Shown piece by piece: positions 50,668-61,441 of a stretch of 64,000 bases of DNA. Each line of letters begins with the position of its first letter. Position 1 is the first letter of the stretch. The notes under the pieces were generated by a model. That model was not told the origin of the DNA and searched no databases. It saw only the letters and a list, made by a program, of their open reading frames with translations. Location of the stretch: positions 3,162,001 through 3,226,000 of the forward strand of contig NZ_CP045119.1 in assembly GCF_011492945.1 (NCBI RefSeq). Reading direction: 5' to 3'. The position numbers and the translations under genes were made by a program. This stretch comes from Rubrobacter tropicus (GTDB lineage Bacteria > Actinomycetota > Rubrobacteria > Rubrobacterales > Rubrobacteraceae).

Positions 50668-51009
50668 TTACCCGGCCTGCTCGAGCCTCTCCGAGATCCA
50701 CTGGTTCAGGCTCTTGCCCTCCTGCCGGGCGCGCGTGTACGCCTGGCGGTGAAGCTGCGGCGACACTCGGAGCATCAACCGTCCGGAGAAAGGCCTGTCG
50801 GGCTCTTCACCGCGCTCCTCGCAGAACTCCAGGTAATCGTCAACGGAATCCCGAAAAGCTTCCTCCAGTTCCTCGACGCTAGTACCCTGAAAAGTGACGA
50901 CGTCTCGTAGGTCGACCACCTCACCGTGGAAAAGACCCGCCTCATCGTCGAACTCGACCTGCCCCGTGTAACCTTTGTATTGCAGCATTTCTCTACTCTC
51001 CCGGCTCAT
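50668..51009 (-). CDS. hicB: HicB-type antitoxin
   Basis: 113 residues. N-terminal RNase-H-like half (YKGYTGQVEFDDEAGLFHGE, VVDLRDVVTFQGTSVEELEE) binds and blocks HicA. The C-terminal SGRLMLRVSPQLHRQAYTRA region is a ribbon-helix-helix DNA-binding end, so autoregulation is likely. The start overlaps the end of hicA by 17 bases. Order toxin then antitoxin, as usual for HicAB. Confidence 0.9.
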   Translation of the reverse strand: MSRESREMLQYKGYTGQVEFDDEAGLFHGEVVDLRDVVTFQGTSVEELEEAFRDSVDDYLEFCEERGEEPDRPFSGRLMLRVSPQLHRQAYTRARQEGKSLNQWISERLEQAG

Positions 51010-51259
51010 AGCCAGCTTCTACCAGGAACCTCCGTACCGACATGAGCGCACCCTTGTCGGTCTCCTTCTGCGGGTGCGGACGATGGAAGACTGCCCGAAT
51101 CCCTCCCAGGTACACACGCACCCGCGAACCTCGTCCCTCGCTGACCTCGGCTCCCAACGCCCTAAACAGCCTTTCTACATCTGCCCAGGCTACGTTCGGG
51201 CGCACCGGAACCTCGAAGACGGCCTGGAGCGTCTTGTGGTGTTTACTACTGAGGTTCAT
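50993..51259 (-). CDS. hicA: HicA-type mRNA interferase toxin
   Basis: 88 residues with a double-stranded-RNA-binding fold. HHKTLQAVFEVPVRPNVAWA, GAEVSEGRGSRVRVYLGG and the catalytic His region AVFHRPHPQKETDKGA. HicA cleaves mRNA in an antitoxin-controlled manner. Upstream (51260-51300) TATAGT is a likely -10, with weak palindromic features around it. Longer than minimal HicA (about 60) but within the family. Confidence 0.9.
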   Translation of the reverse strand: MNLSSKHHKTLQAVFEVPVRPNVAWADVERLFRALGAEVSEGRGSRVRVYLGGIRAVFHRPHPQKETDKGALMSVRRFLVEAGYEPGE

Positions 51260-51321
51260 AGTATCACTTTACGACACTATAATCGAGCAGGTCAACCGAC
51301 CTGCTGGAGCAAGCAGCCGAA

Positions 51322-54300
51322 TCAATCCGCTGACAGCTCGATGTCGAGCAGGAGCCGTACGCGCTCGAACTCCCTCTCCAGCAGAGCGAGCAGGTCCGGG
51401 GCGCGCGTGAGGTCGCCGGAGTCGCCTAGCCTTTCGAGTTGGAGGCAGAGTGAACCCATGCGGCCCGCTCCGACGGAGCGGCAGGTGCCGTTGAGGGCGT
51501 GCGCGGTCTGCCAGAAGGCTTGGGGCTCTCCCCGCTCGGCGGTGGCGTGCAGGGCGGCGAGGTAGGACGGCGCCTCGTTCAGGAAGGTCCCGACGAGCCT
51601 GGCCACGATCTCGCCCCCGCCTTCCTGCTGGATCAGGCGCAGGCTCTCCAGCACGGTGCGGTCCAGCGAGCCGCCCGAGTCCGCGTCGGCGTCCGGGGCT
51701 CGACCGGGGACTTCGCGTGGACCCGGCGTCCGGGCTACCCAGCGTTTGAGCACCCTGTCGAGCTCTTCGGGCCTGATGGGCTTCGAGAGGTGGTCGTCCA
51801 TGCCGGCCTCGATGGCCTTCTCGCGGTCGCCCTGCAGGGCGTGGGCGGTCATGGCTATTATCGGGATGCGGCGTTCCCCGGCCTCGCGCTTGCGGATCTC
51901 GCGGGTCGCCTCGTAGCCGTCCATCTTCGGCATCTGAACGTCCATGAGCACGGCAGCGTAGGGACCCTTGGAGAAGACCGCCTCGACAGCCTCCTCCCCG
52001 TCGGAGACAACGCTCGCGCCGTAGCCCCGCCTCTTCAGCAACTCCACGGCGACCAACTGGTTCGTCAGCGTGTCCTCGGCGACGAGGACGTTGGCAGCGG
52101 ACCGGTCGGCTTCCGTCGCCCCGGCATCCTGTCCGGCCGGCGGCGACGGGTCCGCGGGCGCGGGAACGGACGGTATCGGGGTCGTCGCCGCGCCAGGCCT
52201 CTCGGTCAGGGGCAGGGTGAAGGAAAAGGTGCTGCCCGCGCCGGGTTCGCTCTCCACGTCCATCTCGCCGCCCATCATGCCGACGAGCTGGGCGCTGATC
52301 GCCAGCCCCAGGCCCGTGCCGCCGTAGCGCCGCGTCGTCGAGGCGTCGGCCTGGGAGAAGGGCCGGAACAGCCGCGCTCGCTGCTCGTCGGTGATCCCTA
52401 TCCCGGTGTCGGCCACTTCGAAGCGAACCGTGGCCGCGTCTCCCCGCCCCTCCGCGCGCCCGACCCGCAGGGAGACGCGGCCATTCTCCGTAAACTTGAC
52501 GGCGTTGGAGAGCAGATTGGTCAGGACCTGCCTGATACGGAACGGGTCGCCGCCAACGCGGGCGGGCACGTCGCTTGCGACAGAGCTCGTGAGTTCGAGC
52601 CCCTTCTCCCTGGCCCGTTCGTCGAACACCGCGACCGTCTCCCCCACGAGCGCCGGCAGGTCGAAGTCCACGGTCTCCACGCGGACCTTGCCGGCCTCTA
52701 TCTTCGAGAAGTCCAGGATGTCGTCGAGCAGGGCGAGCAGCACGTCGCCGGAGGAGCGCGCAATCTCGACGTACCTGCGCTGCTGGGGCGACAGCTCCGT
52801 GCCGAGGAGCAGCTCGGTCATGCCTATGACGCCGTTCATGGGGGTGCGTATCTCGTGGGACATGTTCGCCAGGAACTCGCTCTTGGCCTTGTTGGCCGCG
52901 TCGGCCTCCTCTTTGGCCCGGCGCAACTCCTCCTCGAACCGCCTTCGCCCGGTGACGTCGTGGACGGTGCCGAGCATCCGAGAGGGCTCGCCCTCCTCGT
53001 CCCTTACGACCTCGCCCCGGCGGTGCACCCAGCGCACCGTCCCGTCCGGCCAGACCACCCGATGCTCCAGGTCGTAGGGCTCGTTGTCGCGGAGCGCCCC
53101 GGTCACGGCCCGCCTCACCGTCGCCCTGTCGTCGGGGTGGACCGCTTCTATCATCCTCTCGAAGCTCGGCACGAACGCGCCTGGCTCGAAGCCGTAGATC
53201 CTGAAGACCTCGTCCGACCACGAGGTCACGCCGGCCTTTATGTCCCAGTCCCAGCTGCCCAGTTGCGCCACGCGCTGCGCCTCGGCCAGGACGGCCTCGC
53301 TCCGCCTCAGGGCCTCCTCGGCTCGCTTGCGCTCGGTGATGTCGACCATGAACCCCTGCCAGTAGCGGGCCCCGGTCGCCTCGTCCTCGAAAAGGACCGC
53401 CTCGTTGCGCACCCAGACCGTCCGGCCATCCCGGTGCAGCACGCGGTACTCCGTCGCGAAGACCTCCCCGGGCTCGCCGACCTGCCCGCCCGTCTCCTCT
53501 TCTTCGGACCGCATCGGCCCGCGGTCCTCGGGGTGGACCATGCGCCACCTCAGGTCCGGGTCCCCGCACTCCTCTGGCGTGTAACCCGTGAGACGCTCTA
53601 TCTGGGGGCTCATGTACATCGCCGAATCGGGGCTGCCGATCTCCTGTATGTAGGTGACGGCCGGCATCCGCTCCACGAGCGAGCGGTACCGCTCCTCGGC
53701 CTCCCTTATCCTCTGCTCCGAACGTTTTCGTTCCGTGATGTCGCGGGCGACGTAGAGGACCCGGTCGGCGCTGATGGGTGAGACCGTGCCGGCGAACCAG
53801 ACCTCCCGGCCCCCGATCTCCAGGGTGTACTCCGTGTTTACCGGCCTCCCCTCCTCCAGCGCCCGCCGGATGTGCCCCAGAAACGCGTCGGCCAGATCCT
53901 CATCGAAGACCTCCCGAATCGAACGGCCGATCAGGTCCTCGGAGGGCTTGTAGAGCAGCGATGGGTTGGTCGGGGCGATCCTGAGGTAGCGCCCCTCGGC
54001 GTCGAGCACCATGATGAGATCGCTCATCGCCGCGAAGAGCGCCCGCAGCTCGGCCTCGGAGGCTCTCAGGGTCTCCTCCGATCGCCGGCGCTCGGTGACG
54101 TCCATCATGGAGCCGACGACCCTTACCGGCTCTCCCCCGGCCCCGCGCACGACGTACCCCCGGTCCACGACGGTCGCGTAGGCGCCGTCGGCGCGCCTGA
54201 AGCGGTACTCGTCAGACCAGGTCTCCCCCGTGCCCCCGAGAACCTCCTCGATGCCGGACACGACCCGACCCCTGTCTTCGGGGTGAATGTGGTCCTCCCA

Positions 54301-54885
54301 CCACGCGCCGTCGGTCACGATCCCGACGGGGTAGCCGAACATCTTCTCGACGGCCCCGTTCCAGGTCTGCCGGTCGGCCGGGAGATCTGAGTCCCAGATC
54401 GCCTCGTTGGTGGCCCGGGCGACCAGCCGGTAGCGCTCCTCGCTCTCGCGCAGCGCCTCCTCGGTGTGCTCGCGGTCGGTGGCGTCCCGCACGATGGCGA
54501 GCACGAAGCGGCCCTCCGCCGCCCCGCTCGTGACCTCCATGGGGCTCAGGGTCAACTCGACCCTGATCTCCTCGCCGCCCTTTCGCACGGCGGGCAACGC
54601 GAGAACCGCGTTCGAGTCCACGTATCGCCCGTGGCCCGTATCGCGGTACCCCGCCATGCCGGCCCGGTGGAGCTCCTTGAGCCGGCCGGGGACGAGCTCC
54701 TCGACGCTCATCCCGAGGGCCTCGGCGGCCGAGTAGCCGAAGATCTCCCGCGCGGCCGGGTTCCAGAGGACCACCCCGCCGGTGTCGGCGTCCGCGACGA
54801 TCACGGCGTCGCGGACGCTCTCGAAGAGGCGCCCCATCCCGAGATCACGCGGCGTCAGCAAGTCTTTTCCGTCCGAACGGGCCAC
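51322..54885 (-). CDS. Hybrid PAS histidine kinase with receiver and HPt domains
   Basis: 1187 residues, soluble. Five PAS domains (about 20-640) precede HisKA ([12 protein letters not shown], His near 677), an ATPase domain ([32 protein letters not shown]), a receiver (phospho-Asp near 980 in [20 protein letters not shown]) and a C-terminal HPt domain ([12 protein letters not shown], His near 1128). This is a phosphorelay. GTG at 54885 follows GGGGAGCGAAGGATC. A much longer open frame continues past it through fumC, but lacks any homology. Output unknown; no orphan regulator next to it. Confidence 0.92.
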   Translation of the reverse strand: MARSDGKDLLTPRDLGMGRLFESVRDAVIVADADTGGVVLWNPAAREIFGYSAAEALGMSVEELVPGRLKELHRAGMAGYRDTGHGRYVDSNAVLALPAVRKGGEEIRVELTLSPMEVTSGAAEGRFVLAIVRDATDREHTEEALRESEERYRLVARATNEAIWDSDLPADRQTWNGAVEKMFGYPVGIVTDGAWWEDHIHPEDRGRVVSGIEEVLGGTGETWSDEYRFRRADGAYATVVDRGYVVRGAGGEPVRVVGSMMDVTERRRSEETLRASEAELRALFAAMSDLIMVLDAEGRYLRIAPTNPSLLYKPSEDLIGRSIREVFDEDLADAFLGHIRRALEEGRPVNTEYTLEIGGREVWFAGTVSPISADRVLYVARDITERKRSEQRIREAEERYRSLVERMPAVTYIQEIGSPDSAMYMSPQIERLTGYTPEECGDPDLRWRMVHPEDRGPMRSEEEETGGQVGEPGEVFATEYRVLHRDGRTVWVRNEAVLFEDEATGARYWQGFMVDITERKRAEEALRRSEAVLAEAQRVAQLGSWDWDIKAGVTSWSDEVFRIYGFEPGAFVPSFERMIEAVHPDDRATVRRAVTGALRDNEPYDLEHRVVWPDGTVRWVHRRGEVVRDEEGEPSRMLGTVHDVTGRRRFEEELRRAKEEADAANKAKSEFLANMSHEIRTPMNGVIGMTELLLGTELSPQQRRYVEIARSSGDVLLALLDDILDFSKIEAGKVRVETVDFDLPALVGETVAVFDERAREKGLELTSSVASDVPARVGGDPFRIRQVLTNLLSNAVKFTENGRVSLRVGRAEGRGDAATVRFEVADTGIGITDEQRARLFRPFSQADASTTRRYGGTGLGLAISAQLVGMMGGEMDVESEPGAGSTFSFTLPLTERPGAATTPIPSVPAPADPSPPAGQDAGATEADRSAANVLVAEDTLTNQLVAVELLKRRGYGASVVSDGEEAVEAVFSKGPYAAVLMDVQMPKMDGYEATREIRKREAGERRIPIIAMTAHALQGDREKAIEAGMDDHLSKPIRPEELDRVLKRWVARTPGPREVPGRAPDADADSGGSLDRTVLESLRLIQQEGGGEIVARLVGTFLNEAPSYLAALHATAERGEPQAFWQTAHALNGTCRSVGAGRMGSLCLQLERLGDSGDLTRAPDLLALLEREFERVRLLLDIELSAD

Positions 54886-54989
54886 GATCCTTCGCTCCCC
54901 GACGCTGGTTCCCGCGCCAATTGTGCCACCAGGGGAGTTTACGGCATCTTGGGCCGGGAGGGTATCTCGGGGTACGGCCCTCCGGGGCG

Positions 54990-56399
<1,410 letters not shown>

Positions 56400-56435
56400 G
56401 TGAGTCCTCCTGTCGAAGCCGGTACGCTCGCGTCA

Positions 56436-56470
56436 TATAATCTCTGTGTAACTTTGCCGGTCGCATTATA
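56436..56470. promoter_or_regulatory. Divergent -10 boxes for fumC and the DUF1802 gene
   Basis: TATAAT at 56436-56441 on the plus strand and TATAAT on the minus strand (56470-56465) are both perfect -10 hexamers. Clear -35 boxes were not seen. They serve the two divergent genes. Confidence 0.6.
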
Positions 56471-56484
56471 CGAGAGGTGGTCTT

Positions 56485-57069
56485 TTGGATTCTCTACGGT
56501 ACGCGCTGAAGGAGTGGGCTGTAACCGTCGAGGCGCTGGAACGGGGAGCCACGGCCCTCGTGGTCCGAAAGGGCGGCATCCGGGAGAAGGCCTTCGCCGT
56601 GCCGAAGACCCGCTTCTTGCTGCTGCCCGGCTACGAGCACCAGCGGCCGGAACTCGTGAAGCCGGAGTACAGGCACGTACTCGACGAGATACCGGACCTC
56701 ACGGACGACGGGCCTTTACGCTTCTCGTCGTTCGCCGAGGTCCATGGGGCGTACGAGATCTCCGAGGCCGAAGACCTCGAAAGGCTCAACGGGCAGCACA
56801 TGTGGACGCACGAGTACGCCGAGAGCCGCTTCAAGTGGCGCCCGAAGAAACCGCTGACGGTGCTGGTCCTGAGGACATACGTGCTGCCCGAGACCGTGGA
56901 GTTGCCTTTCCGCGAGGGCTACGGCGGGTGCAAGTCCTGGATCGAGCTCGAAGATTCCGTCTCTATCGGAGGGGCGCGTCCGGCGCTTTCGGACGAGGAT
57001 TTTGATGGCCTGACCTCGCAGGCGCTCGGGGTTTTGCGGGGGCTCGAGCCGGCCCCGGTGGGTTCGTAG
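56485..57069 (+). CDS. DUF1802 family protein
   Basis: 194 residues. [20 protein letters not shown], then [13 protein letters not shown] and [17 protein letters not shown], with a later [12 protein letters not shown], match DUF1802, a family of unknown function. TTG start at 56485 after GAGAGGTGG. Divergent from fumC. No membrane segment. Downstream TPR genes follow 10 bases later. Confidence 0.85.
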   Translation: MDSLRYALKEWAVTVEALERGATALVVRKGGIREKAFAVPKTRFLLLPGYEHQRPELVKPEYRHVLDEIPDLTDDGPLRFSSFAEVHGAYEISEAEDLERLNGQHMWTHEYAESRFKWRPKKPLTVLVLRTYVLPETVELPFREGYGGCKSWIELEDSVSIGGARPALSDEDFDGLTSQALGVLRGLEPAPVGS

Positions 57070-57079
57070 GGAGTCGGTT

Positions 57080-57682
57080 TTGGGTTCCGCCGCCGTCCCG
57101 GTCGTTCTGATCTTCTTGATAGTCGTCTTTAGCGGCGTGACGATCTACTCGGCCAACAGGGATCTGGCCAGGGCGAAGGCGTGGGGCGACCTCGCGCGGC
57201 GGTTCCTGCCCTTCGTCGTGCTGGCGTTCATGGCCATGAGCCTCTACTTCGTGCGGGCCTTCGCGGAAGGCTCGGTGGTGTTCGTGTGGATGGTCGTCTT
57301 CGGCATCCTGATAGTCGCCTCCAGCCTCTTCTCGGTCCCGGCCCTGGAGCGCCGCGCCAACGGCGTCTTCCGCCGCGGCGACTACGCCCTGGCGGCCGAG
57401 CTCTACGGGAAGCTGGTGGAGGAGAGGCCGCTCGCCCGCAACCACGCCTTCTGGGGCGCGGCCCTCGGCGCCTCGGAGCGGTTCGACGAGTCGATCAACG
57501 CCTCCACGAAGGCCGTGGACATCGACCCCGAGTACGGCCTCGCCTACTACAACCGCGCCCTCGTCCTGCGCCGCATGGGCAAGAAGGGCCGGGCCGTCAA
57601 GGATTTAAACAGGGCGCTCGAGGTCGACATGCCGCGGCGGTTCCGGTCGGCGGCGAAGAAGATACTCCAGGAGCTTCAATGA
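57080..57682 (+). CDS. Membrane-anchored TPR-like protein, first of a tandem pair
   Basis: 200 residues. Three hydrophobic helices (about 5-22, 40-62, 66-84) are followed by TPR-like repeats: NGVFRRGDYALAAELYGKLV, then DESINASTKAVDIDPEYGLA and YYNRALVLRRMGKKGRAVKD. The TTG start follows GGGAGT. It overlaps the next gene by four bases (ATGA). Likely a scaffold on the cytoplasmic face. Confidence 0.75.
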   Translation: MGSAAVPVVLIFLIVVFSGVTIYSANRDLARAKAWGDLARRFLPFVVLAFMAMSLYFVRAFAEGSVVFVWMVVFGILIVASSLFSVPALERRANGVFRRGDYALAAELYGKLVEERPLARNHAFWGAALGASERFDESINASTKAVDIDPEYGLAYYNRALVLRRMGKKGRAVKDLNRALEVDMPRRFRSAAKKILQELQ

Positions 57683-58293
57683 GGCTCCTCTACCCGACGC
57701 TCGGCGCCCTCGCGATACTCGCGGTCTTTACCGCCCTGATCTGGCGCCAGAACCGCGACCTTTTGCGCATCGGCGCCTACAGGGAGTTCTTCCTGCGCAT
57801 GATCCCACCCCTCTCGACCGGCGTCTTCGTCGCGGGCCTCCCCTTCGTGATGGACCTCGCCACGGTCGAAAATTACCTGCCCGTACTCCTCGTCTACCTC
57901 GGCGGCGCCGCCGTCCTCACGGCCCTGATGACCCGCGCCGTAACCCCGGAAGAACGCCGCGCCGGGACCGCCTTTCGCAACGGCGACTACGAGCAGGCGG
58001 CCCGCCTCTACGACGACCTGACGGGCCGCCGCCCCCTCCCCCGCTACTACTCGGCCCTGGCCGCAAGCCTCGACGCCTCGGGCAACCCGGAGGCCGCCCT
58101 CGAAGCCGCCGACCAGGCCATAAAGCAAGACCCCAAACTGGGCATCGCCTACTACAACCGCGCCTCCGCCCTCGCCGCCACGGGCGAGCGGGCAAAGGCC
58201 CGCGGCGACCTGCAGAGGGTCTTCCAGGTGGACTCTGGCCGCGCCTTGAGACGGGCCGCTGGGGAGGCGATGGAGAGCCTGGAGAAAGGCTAA
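57679..58293 (+). CDS. Membrane-anchored TPR-like protein, second of a tandem pair
   Basis: 204 residues. Same layout as its upstream neighbour: hydrophobic helices (about 5-21, 38-60, 66-84), then GTAFRNGDYEQAARLYDDLT, EAALEAADQAIKQDPKLGIA and YYNRASALAATGERAKARGD. The similarity of order and motifs shows a tandem duplication. ATG overlaps the preceding stop. Its end lies just before a heptad-repeat element. Confidence 0.75.
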   Translation: MRLLYPTLGALAILAVFTALIWRQNRDLLRIGAYREFFLRMIPPLSTGVFVAGLPFVMDLATVENYLPVLLVYLGGAAVLTALMTRAVTPEERRAGTAFRNGDYEQAARLYDDLTGRRPLPRYYSALAASLDASGNPEAALEAADQAIKQDPKLGIAYYNRASALAATGERAKARGDLQRVFQVDSGRALRRAAGEAMESLEKG

Positions 58294-58303
58294 CGCCTTT
58301 CTC

Positions 58304-58445
58304 CGCTGTCAGCTTTCAGCGGTCAGCAAGAACGTTGGTGACGGACCCGACGCGGGAAAGACACCAGTTCGCGCCGCCTCTCGCGTATCGGTCATCGTCA
58401 GCGCACAGACGTCTCGGAAACCGGCAGGCTGAGAGCTGACAGCTA
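58304..58445. repeat. Heptad-repeat element with inverted arms
   Basis: Left arm GCTGTCAGCTTTCAGCGGTC at 58304; right arm CAGGCTGAGAGCTGACAGC at about 58425-58443. The centre is unique. The stop codon of the Rieske gene lies inside the right arm. Confidence 0.75.
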
Positions 58446-59342
58446 TTCCACCTTCTCCTGCACGTTCTCCTCCACCGCCTTCACCTCGATCTTGCCCTCC
58501 CTCACCCTGGTCTCGTAGCCGGATTGGGGGAAGACGGCGGGGCCGTCTATTACCTTGCCGTTGCACAGGTCGAAGCGGGACTTGTGCCGGGGGCAGACCA
58601 CGGTGTCGCCCTCGCGGTCGCCCTGTTCGAGCGGGCCGGAGAAGTGGTTGCAGGTGGCGGCTATGGCGCAAACCCTCCCGTCTTTTTCGGAGCGGCTCAG
58701 GAGCACGCCCACGCCGTCGACCTCGATGCGTCGCATCTCGTCGGTGCCGAGTTCGGACTCGTCGAGGACGGGGGTGTAGTCGTCGGGACCCGTGGCTTCG
58801 AAGGTGTTGCGGTTGACGCGGAGGCCGTATTTGTAGGAGAGCTCGCCGCCGAGGTGGGCGCCCATGCCGTTGAGGGAGTAGCCGGCGAGGAAGGCGAGCC
58901 TGCCGGCGTTGCGGCGGCCGGCGGCGCGCAGCACGAGGGAGGAGGTGCTGAGGGTGAGGCCGACGGCGTTGAGAAGGGCGTGGGCCATGCCCATCCTGCG
59001 CGAGCCGCCCGAGGTGTAGCGCCAGTCGGAGAAGCCGACGGCGGCGGCGGCGAAACCGCCGGCGACGCCGAGGGCGAGCGAGGCGTCGGCCGCGTTGCGC
59101 ATGGCCTGCTTCCCGCTGACGATGTCTAGCCCGTCGAAGACGAGCGCCGCCGTCCACGAGCCTATGGGCACGTCGGTCAGCACCGGGTGAAGCGGCACCT
59201 CCATCCATACGCCGTCCAGCACGTTGCGCGCCGTCGTGCCCCCGGCGGCCACGAGGTCCTGAACCCTGGGCTGGACGGCATCGGAGGCCCTGTCCAGGAA
59301 GGGCATCGCCTCGACTATGATCTCGCCTATGGTCTTCTCCAC
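58443..59342 (-). CDS. DUF2231 membrane domain fused to Rieske iron-sulfur domain
   Basis: 299 residues. Residues 1-180 form a DUF2231-type membrane domain with about four helices (VPIGSWTAALVFDGLDIVSG and LALGVAGGFAAAAVGFSDWR). Residues about 195-299 form a Rieske 2Fe-2S domain with CNH (about 229) and CPRHKSRFDLCNG (about 250). The arrangement suggests a membrane-bound electron-transfer protein. GTG start after GGAGGAGC. Stop lies in a repeat arm. Fusion is uncommon but has a plausible physical role. Confidence 0.85.
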   Translation of the reverse strand: MEKTIGEIIVEAMPFLDRASDAVQPRVQDLVAAGGTTARNVLDGVWMEVPLHPVLTDVPIGSWTAALVFDGLDIVSGKQAMRNAADASLALGVAGGFAAAAVGFSDWRYTSGGSRRMGMAHALLNAVGLTLSTSSLVLRAAGRRNAGRLAFLAGYSLNGMGAHLGGELSYKYGLRVNRNTFEATGPDDYTPVLDESELGTDEMRRIEVDGVGVLLSRSEKDGRVCAIAATCNHFSGPLEQGDREGDTVVCPRHKSRFDLCNGKVIDGPAVFPQSGYETRVREGKIEVKAVEENVQEKVE

Positions 59343-59424
59343 GCTCCTCCGCCTCTCTTCCGGTGGCCTGTGTCCCCCGCGGGAGGGATTATGCCCCGCC
59401 GACGTCCATCCTAAGTGTTCGACG

Positions 59425-60636
59425 TCACGCCTTGGCGGCCCCGGGGTCCACGTTCGCCGGCCCCACGGCGAAGAAGAAGACGGCCCAGTGCGCCAGCAGC
59501 ACGTAAAGGTAGAGGGTGAGCGCGAAGGTAGCCGGGATCGTGCGCTCGTCGTTCCAGAGGAGGACCCACTGGGCCGGGATCGCCTGGAGCGCGAGCAGGA
59601 GAAGCGCGGGCGCCCCACGCCCCCTGGCGAGCAGGAGCAGAATCCCCGGTCCGAGCAGCACCAGGTAGTTGTGCCAGGCGATGGGCGACACGAGGAGAGA
59701 GGCCGCCACCAGCGCCCAGAGCCCGGCCTCCCCCCCGTCCCGGACCCTCACGGCCGTCAGGACCAGAACCCCGATCCCCAGCGCGTAACCCACGTAGACC
59801 ATCCAAGGCAACGTGAAGAGGTTCTGGCCGTAGGGATGCTCCGTAAAGAACCGGGCCATCGCCGCGGGGATCGAGGCGTTGTCCCAGTAGGGGTTGGCCG
59901 ACCCCTCGCTGAGTATCCCGACGTAGCGCAGCGTCGCGGACGGCCCCGCCACCACGAAGCCGAGGAGCGACGCCGCGAGTCCCGAGACGCAGGCCGCCGA
60001 GAACGAGTCCCACCGCCGCCGCACGAGCGGCCAGAGCAGGACAGGCGCCAGGGACGGCTTCAGGGCTACGACCAAACCGAGGGCGACTCCGGAGAGCCGC
60101 TGGTCGTCCCTGCGGTCCGAGATCCAGGCGGCGACCAGACCGAGCGTCAGCACCGGGTACACCTGACCGAGCGCCAGCGTCGAGAGCAAGGGGGACGAAA
60201 GGAGCAACAAGCCGGACCCGACGACCGCCCACGCGGACCGCAGCCTTAGCTCCTCCGCCGTCCACGCGAGGTACCCGATCACGCCGAGCACGGATAACAA
60301 AACGAAGAGCCGGTAAGCGTCTAAAGCCTCCAAAAGCCCGAGGGGCGAGATGAGCACGGTCCAAACCGGCGGGTTCAGGTTGACGAGCCGCGCCCCCGCG
60401 TCATAAATATCCCCCCCACCGAGCAACGCCCGCGCCGACCGCCAGAAAGAATCGAAGTCCACGTGCACGTTCATGGACTCGGTCGAGATCCTGTCCAGAA
60501 CCCCACCCAGAAACCACACGTCCATCCACAAGGCCCCCGCAAACACCCAGAACGCCACCGTATAGAGCACAGCGTCCCGCAAGCCGCCCCGCACCTCTAA
60601 CCGACCTGTAGATAGAACAGACTCACAGCCAGACAT
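59425..60636 (-). CDS. GT87-type membrane glycosyltransferase
   Basis: 403 residues with about ten hydrophobic helices. MNVHVDFDSFWRSARALLGG carries the aspartate pair of polyprenol-dependent GT87 mannosyltransferases (DUF2029) in the first extracytoplasmic loop; NLNPPVWTVL and LVVALKPSLAPVLLWPL are further family segments. It would transfer mannose from a polyprenyl donor to a cell-envelope glycan. ATG at 60636. Acceptor unknown. Confidence 0.82.
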   Translation of the reverse strand: MSGCESVLSTGRLEVRGGLRDAVLYTVAFWVFAGALWMDVWFLGGVLDRISTESMNVHVDFDSFWRSARALLGGGDIYDAGARLVNLNPPVWTVLISPLGLLEALDAYRLFVLLSVLGVIGYLAWTAEELRLRSAWAVVGSGLLLLSSPLLSTLALGQVYPVLTLGLVAAWISDRRDDQRLSGVALGLVVALKPSLAPVLLWPLVRRRWDSFSAACVSGLAASLLGFVVAGPSATLRYVGILSEGSANPYWDNASIPAAMARFFTEHPYGQNLFTLPWMVYVGYALGIGVLVLTAVRVRDGGEAGLWALVAASLLVSPIAWHNYLVLLGPGILLLLARGRGAPALLLLALQAIPAQWVLLWNDERTIPATFALTLYLYVLLAHWAVFFFAVGPANVDPGAAKA

Positions 60637-60653
60637 GATACGCGCTTGGAGCC

Positions 60654-60890
60654 CGTCAGCACGCTCCGCCCTACGGGCTCCGCTTTCGGCACGCCTCGGC
60701 CTGCTGCGCAGTCCTCGCTTTCAGCGGTCAGCTTTCGGCCTCCCGAAGTCCTACCTGGCAACGCCTTGCGCAACGGTTCGAATGCAGTGTGGCGCATGTA
60801 CACAGACGACCTGCTGACGGGCTGAAAGTCCCCGGTAGGGGACGTGCTGAGAAGGCGCGGTAGCGCCGGCTGACAAGCCCACGAAGCGAG
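60654..60890. repeat. Decayed heptad-repeat region
   Basis: Scattered CGTCAGCACGC, CTTTCAGCGGTCAGC, TGCTGACGGGCTGAAAG and GGCTGACAAGCC units, some inverted. It includes GTCCCCGGTAGGGGAC, a small hairpin. No gene is visible. Confidence 0.5.
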
Positions 60891-60916
60891 CGTGCCGCCG
60901 GCCGCTACGCGGCCAG

Positions 60917-61006
60917 CGGAGAGGGGGGGATTCGAACCCCCGATGCCGGGGTTACCGACATAACGGTTTTCGAGACCGCCGCATTCAACCGCTCTGCCAC
61001 CTCTCC
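60917..61006 (-). tRNA. tRNA-Ser (anticodon CGA)
   Basis: Reading the minus strand: acceptor GGAGAGG, D-arm GCAGAGCGGTTGAATGC, anticodon loop TCTCGAAAA giving CGA, long variable arm, T-arm GGGGGTTCGAATCCCCC and acceptor CCTCTCC with discriminator G. Long variable arm is typical of tRNA-Ser. Confidence 0.94.
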
Positions 61007-61295
61007 GCGAGGGAGTTTATCTATCGAGCTGGGTCCCTTCAACCATCCTGGGTGCCGTCTTTTTTGATCGAACCCCGTTGGACTTCTGGTTCAAGGTTAC
61101 CATGGCCGGCCCGCCGGCGACCGCACTCCCCTCTCGCTATAACCCTGCGGCCTCTTCTCCATAGTCAAATAGCCCGCAAATCAGCGTGTTTTCGTCATAC
61201 TATCTGGTGGTGCCTCGGATACTTTTGGATGGTTCGGCACTCCCGTGCTCTAACCGTATGGTTTAGGGTTGTATGCTGGGTCACGGTGCCGACAC

Positions 61296-61313
61296 GGGTT
61301 AGGGTGGGTTGGG
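61296..61313 (+). other. Candidate G-quadruplex in a C-poor, gene-free gap
   Basis: GGGTTAGGGTGGGTTGGG fits the G3-N(1-7) x4 quadruplex rule. The gap 61007-61441 has no convincing gene, and from about 61295 onward the plus strand is strongly G and T rich. It lies about 130 bases before the cation transporter start. Confidence 0.55.
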
Positions 61314-61441
61314 AGGAGCGTTTGTGGCTGGTATTTGTGGTAGGTATTTGGGCTCTTTGAGTTGTATGGGGCGTCGTGGGGGGCGGGGCTCGCGGTGACG
61401 TTGGCGGTGAGGTTTTTGGTGGTTTCTCTGGGAGAAGGCTT

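Noticed and set aside
61052-61360. 102-residue plus-strand frame in the gap before the cation transporter
   Set aside because: Trp/Arg-rich, no ribosome site, no family pattern; base composition unlike neighbours.
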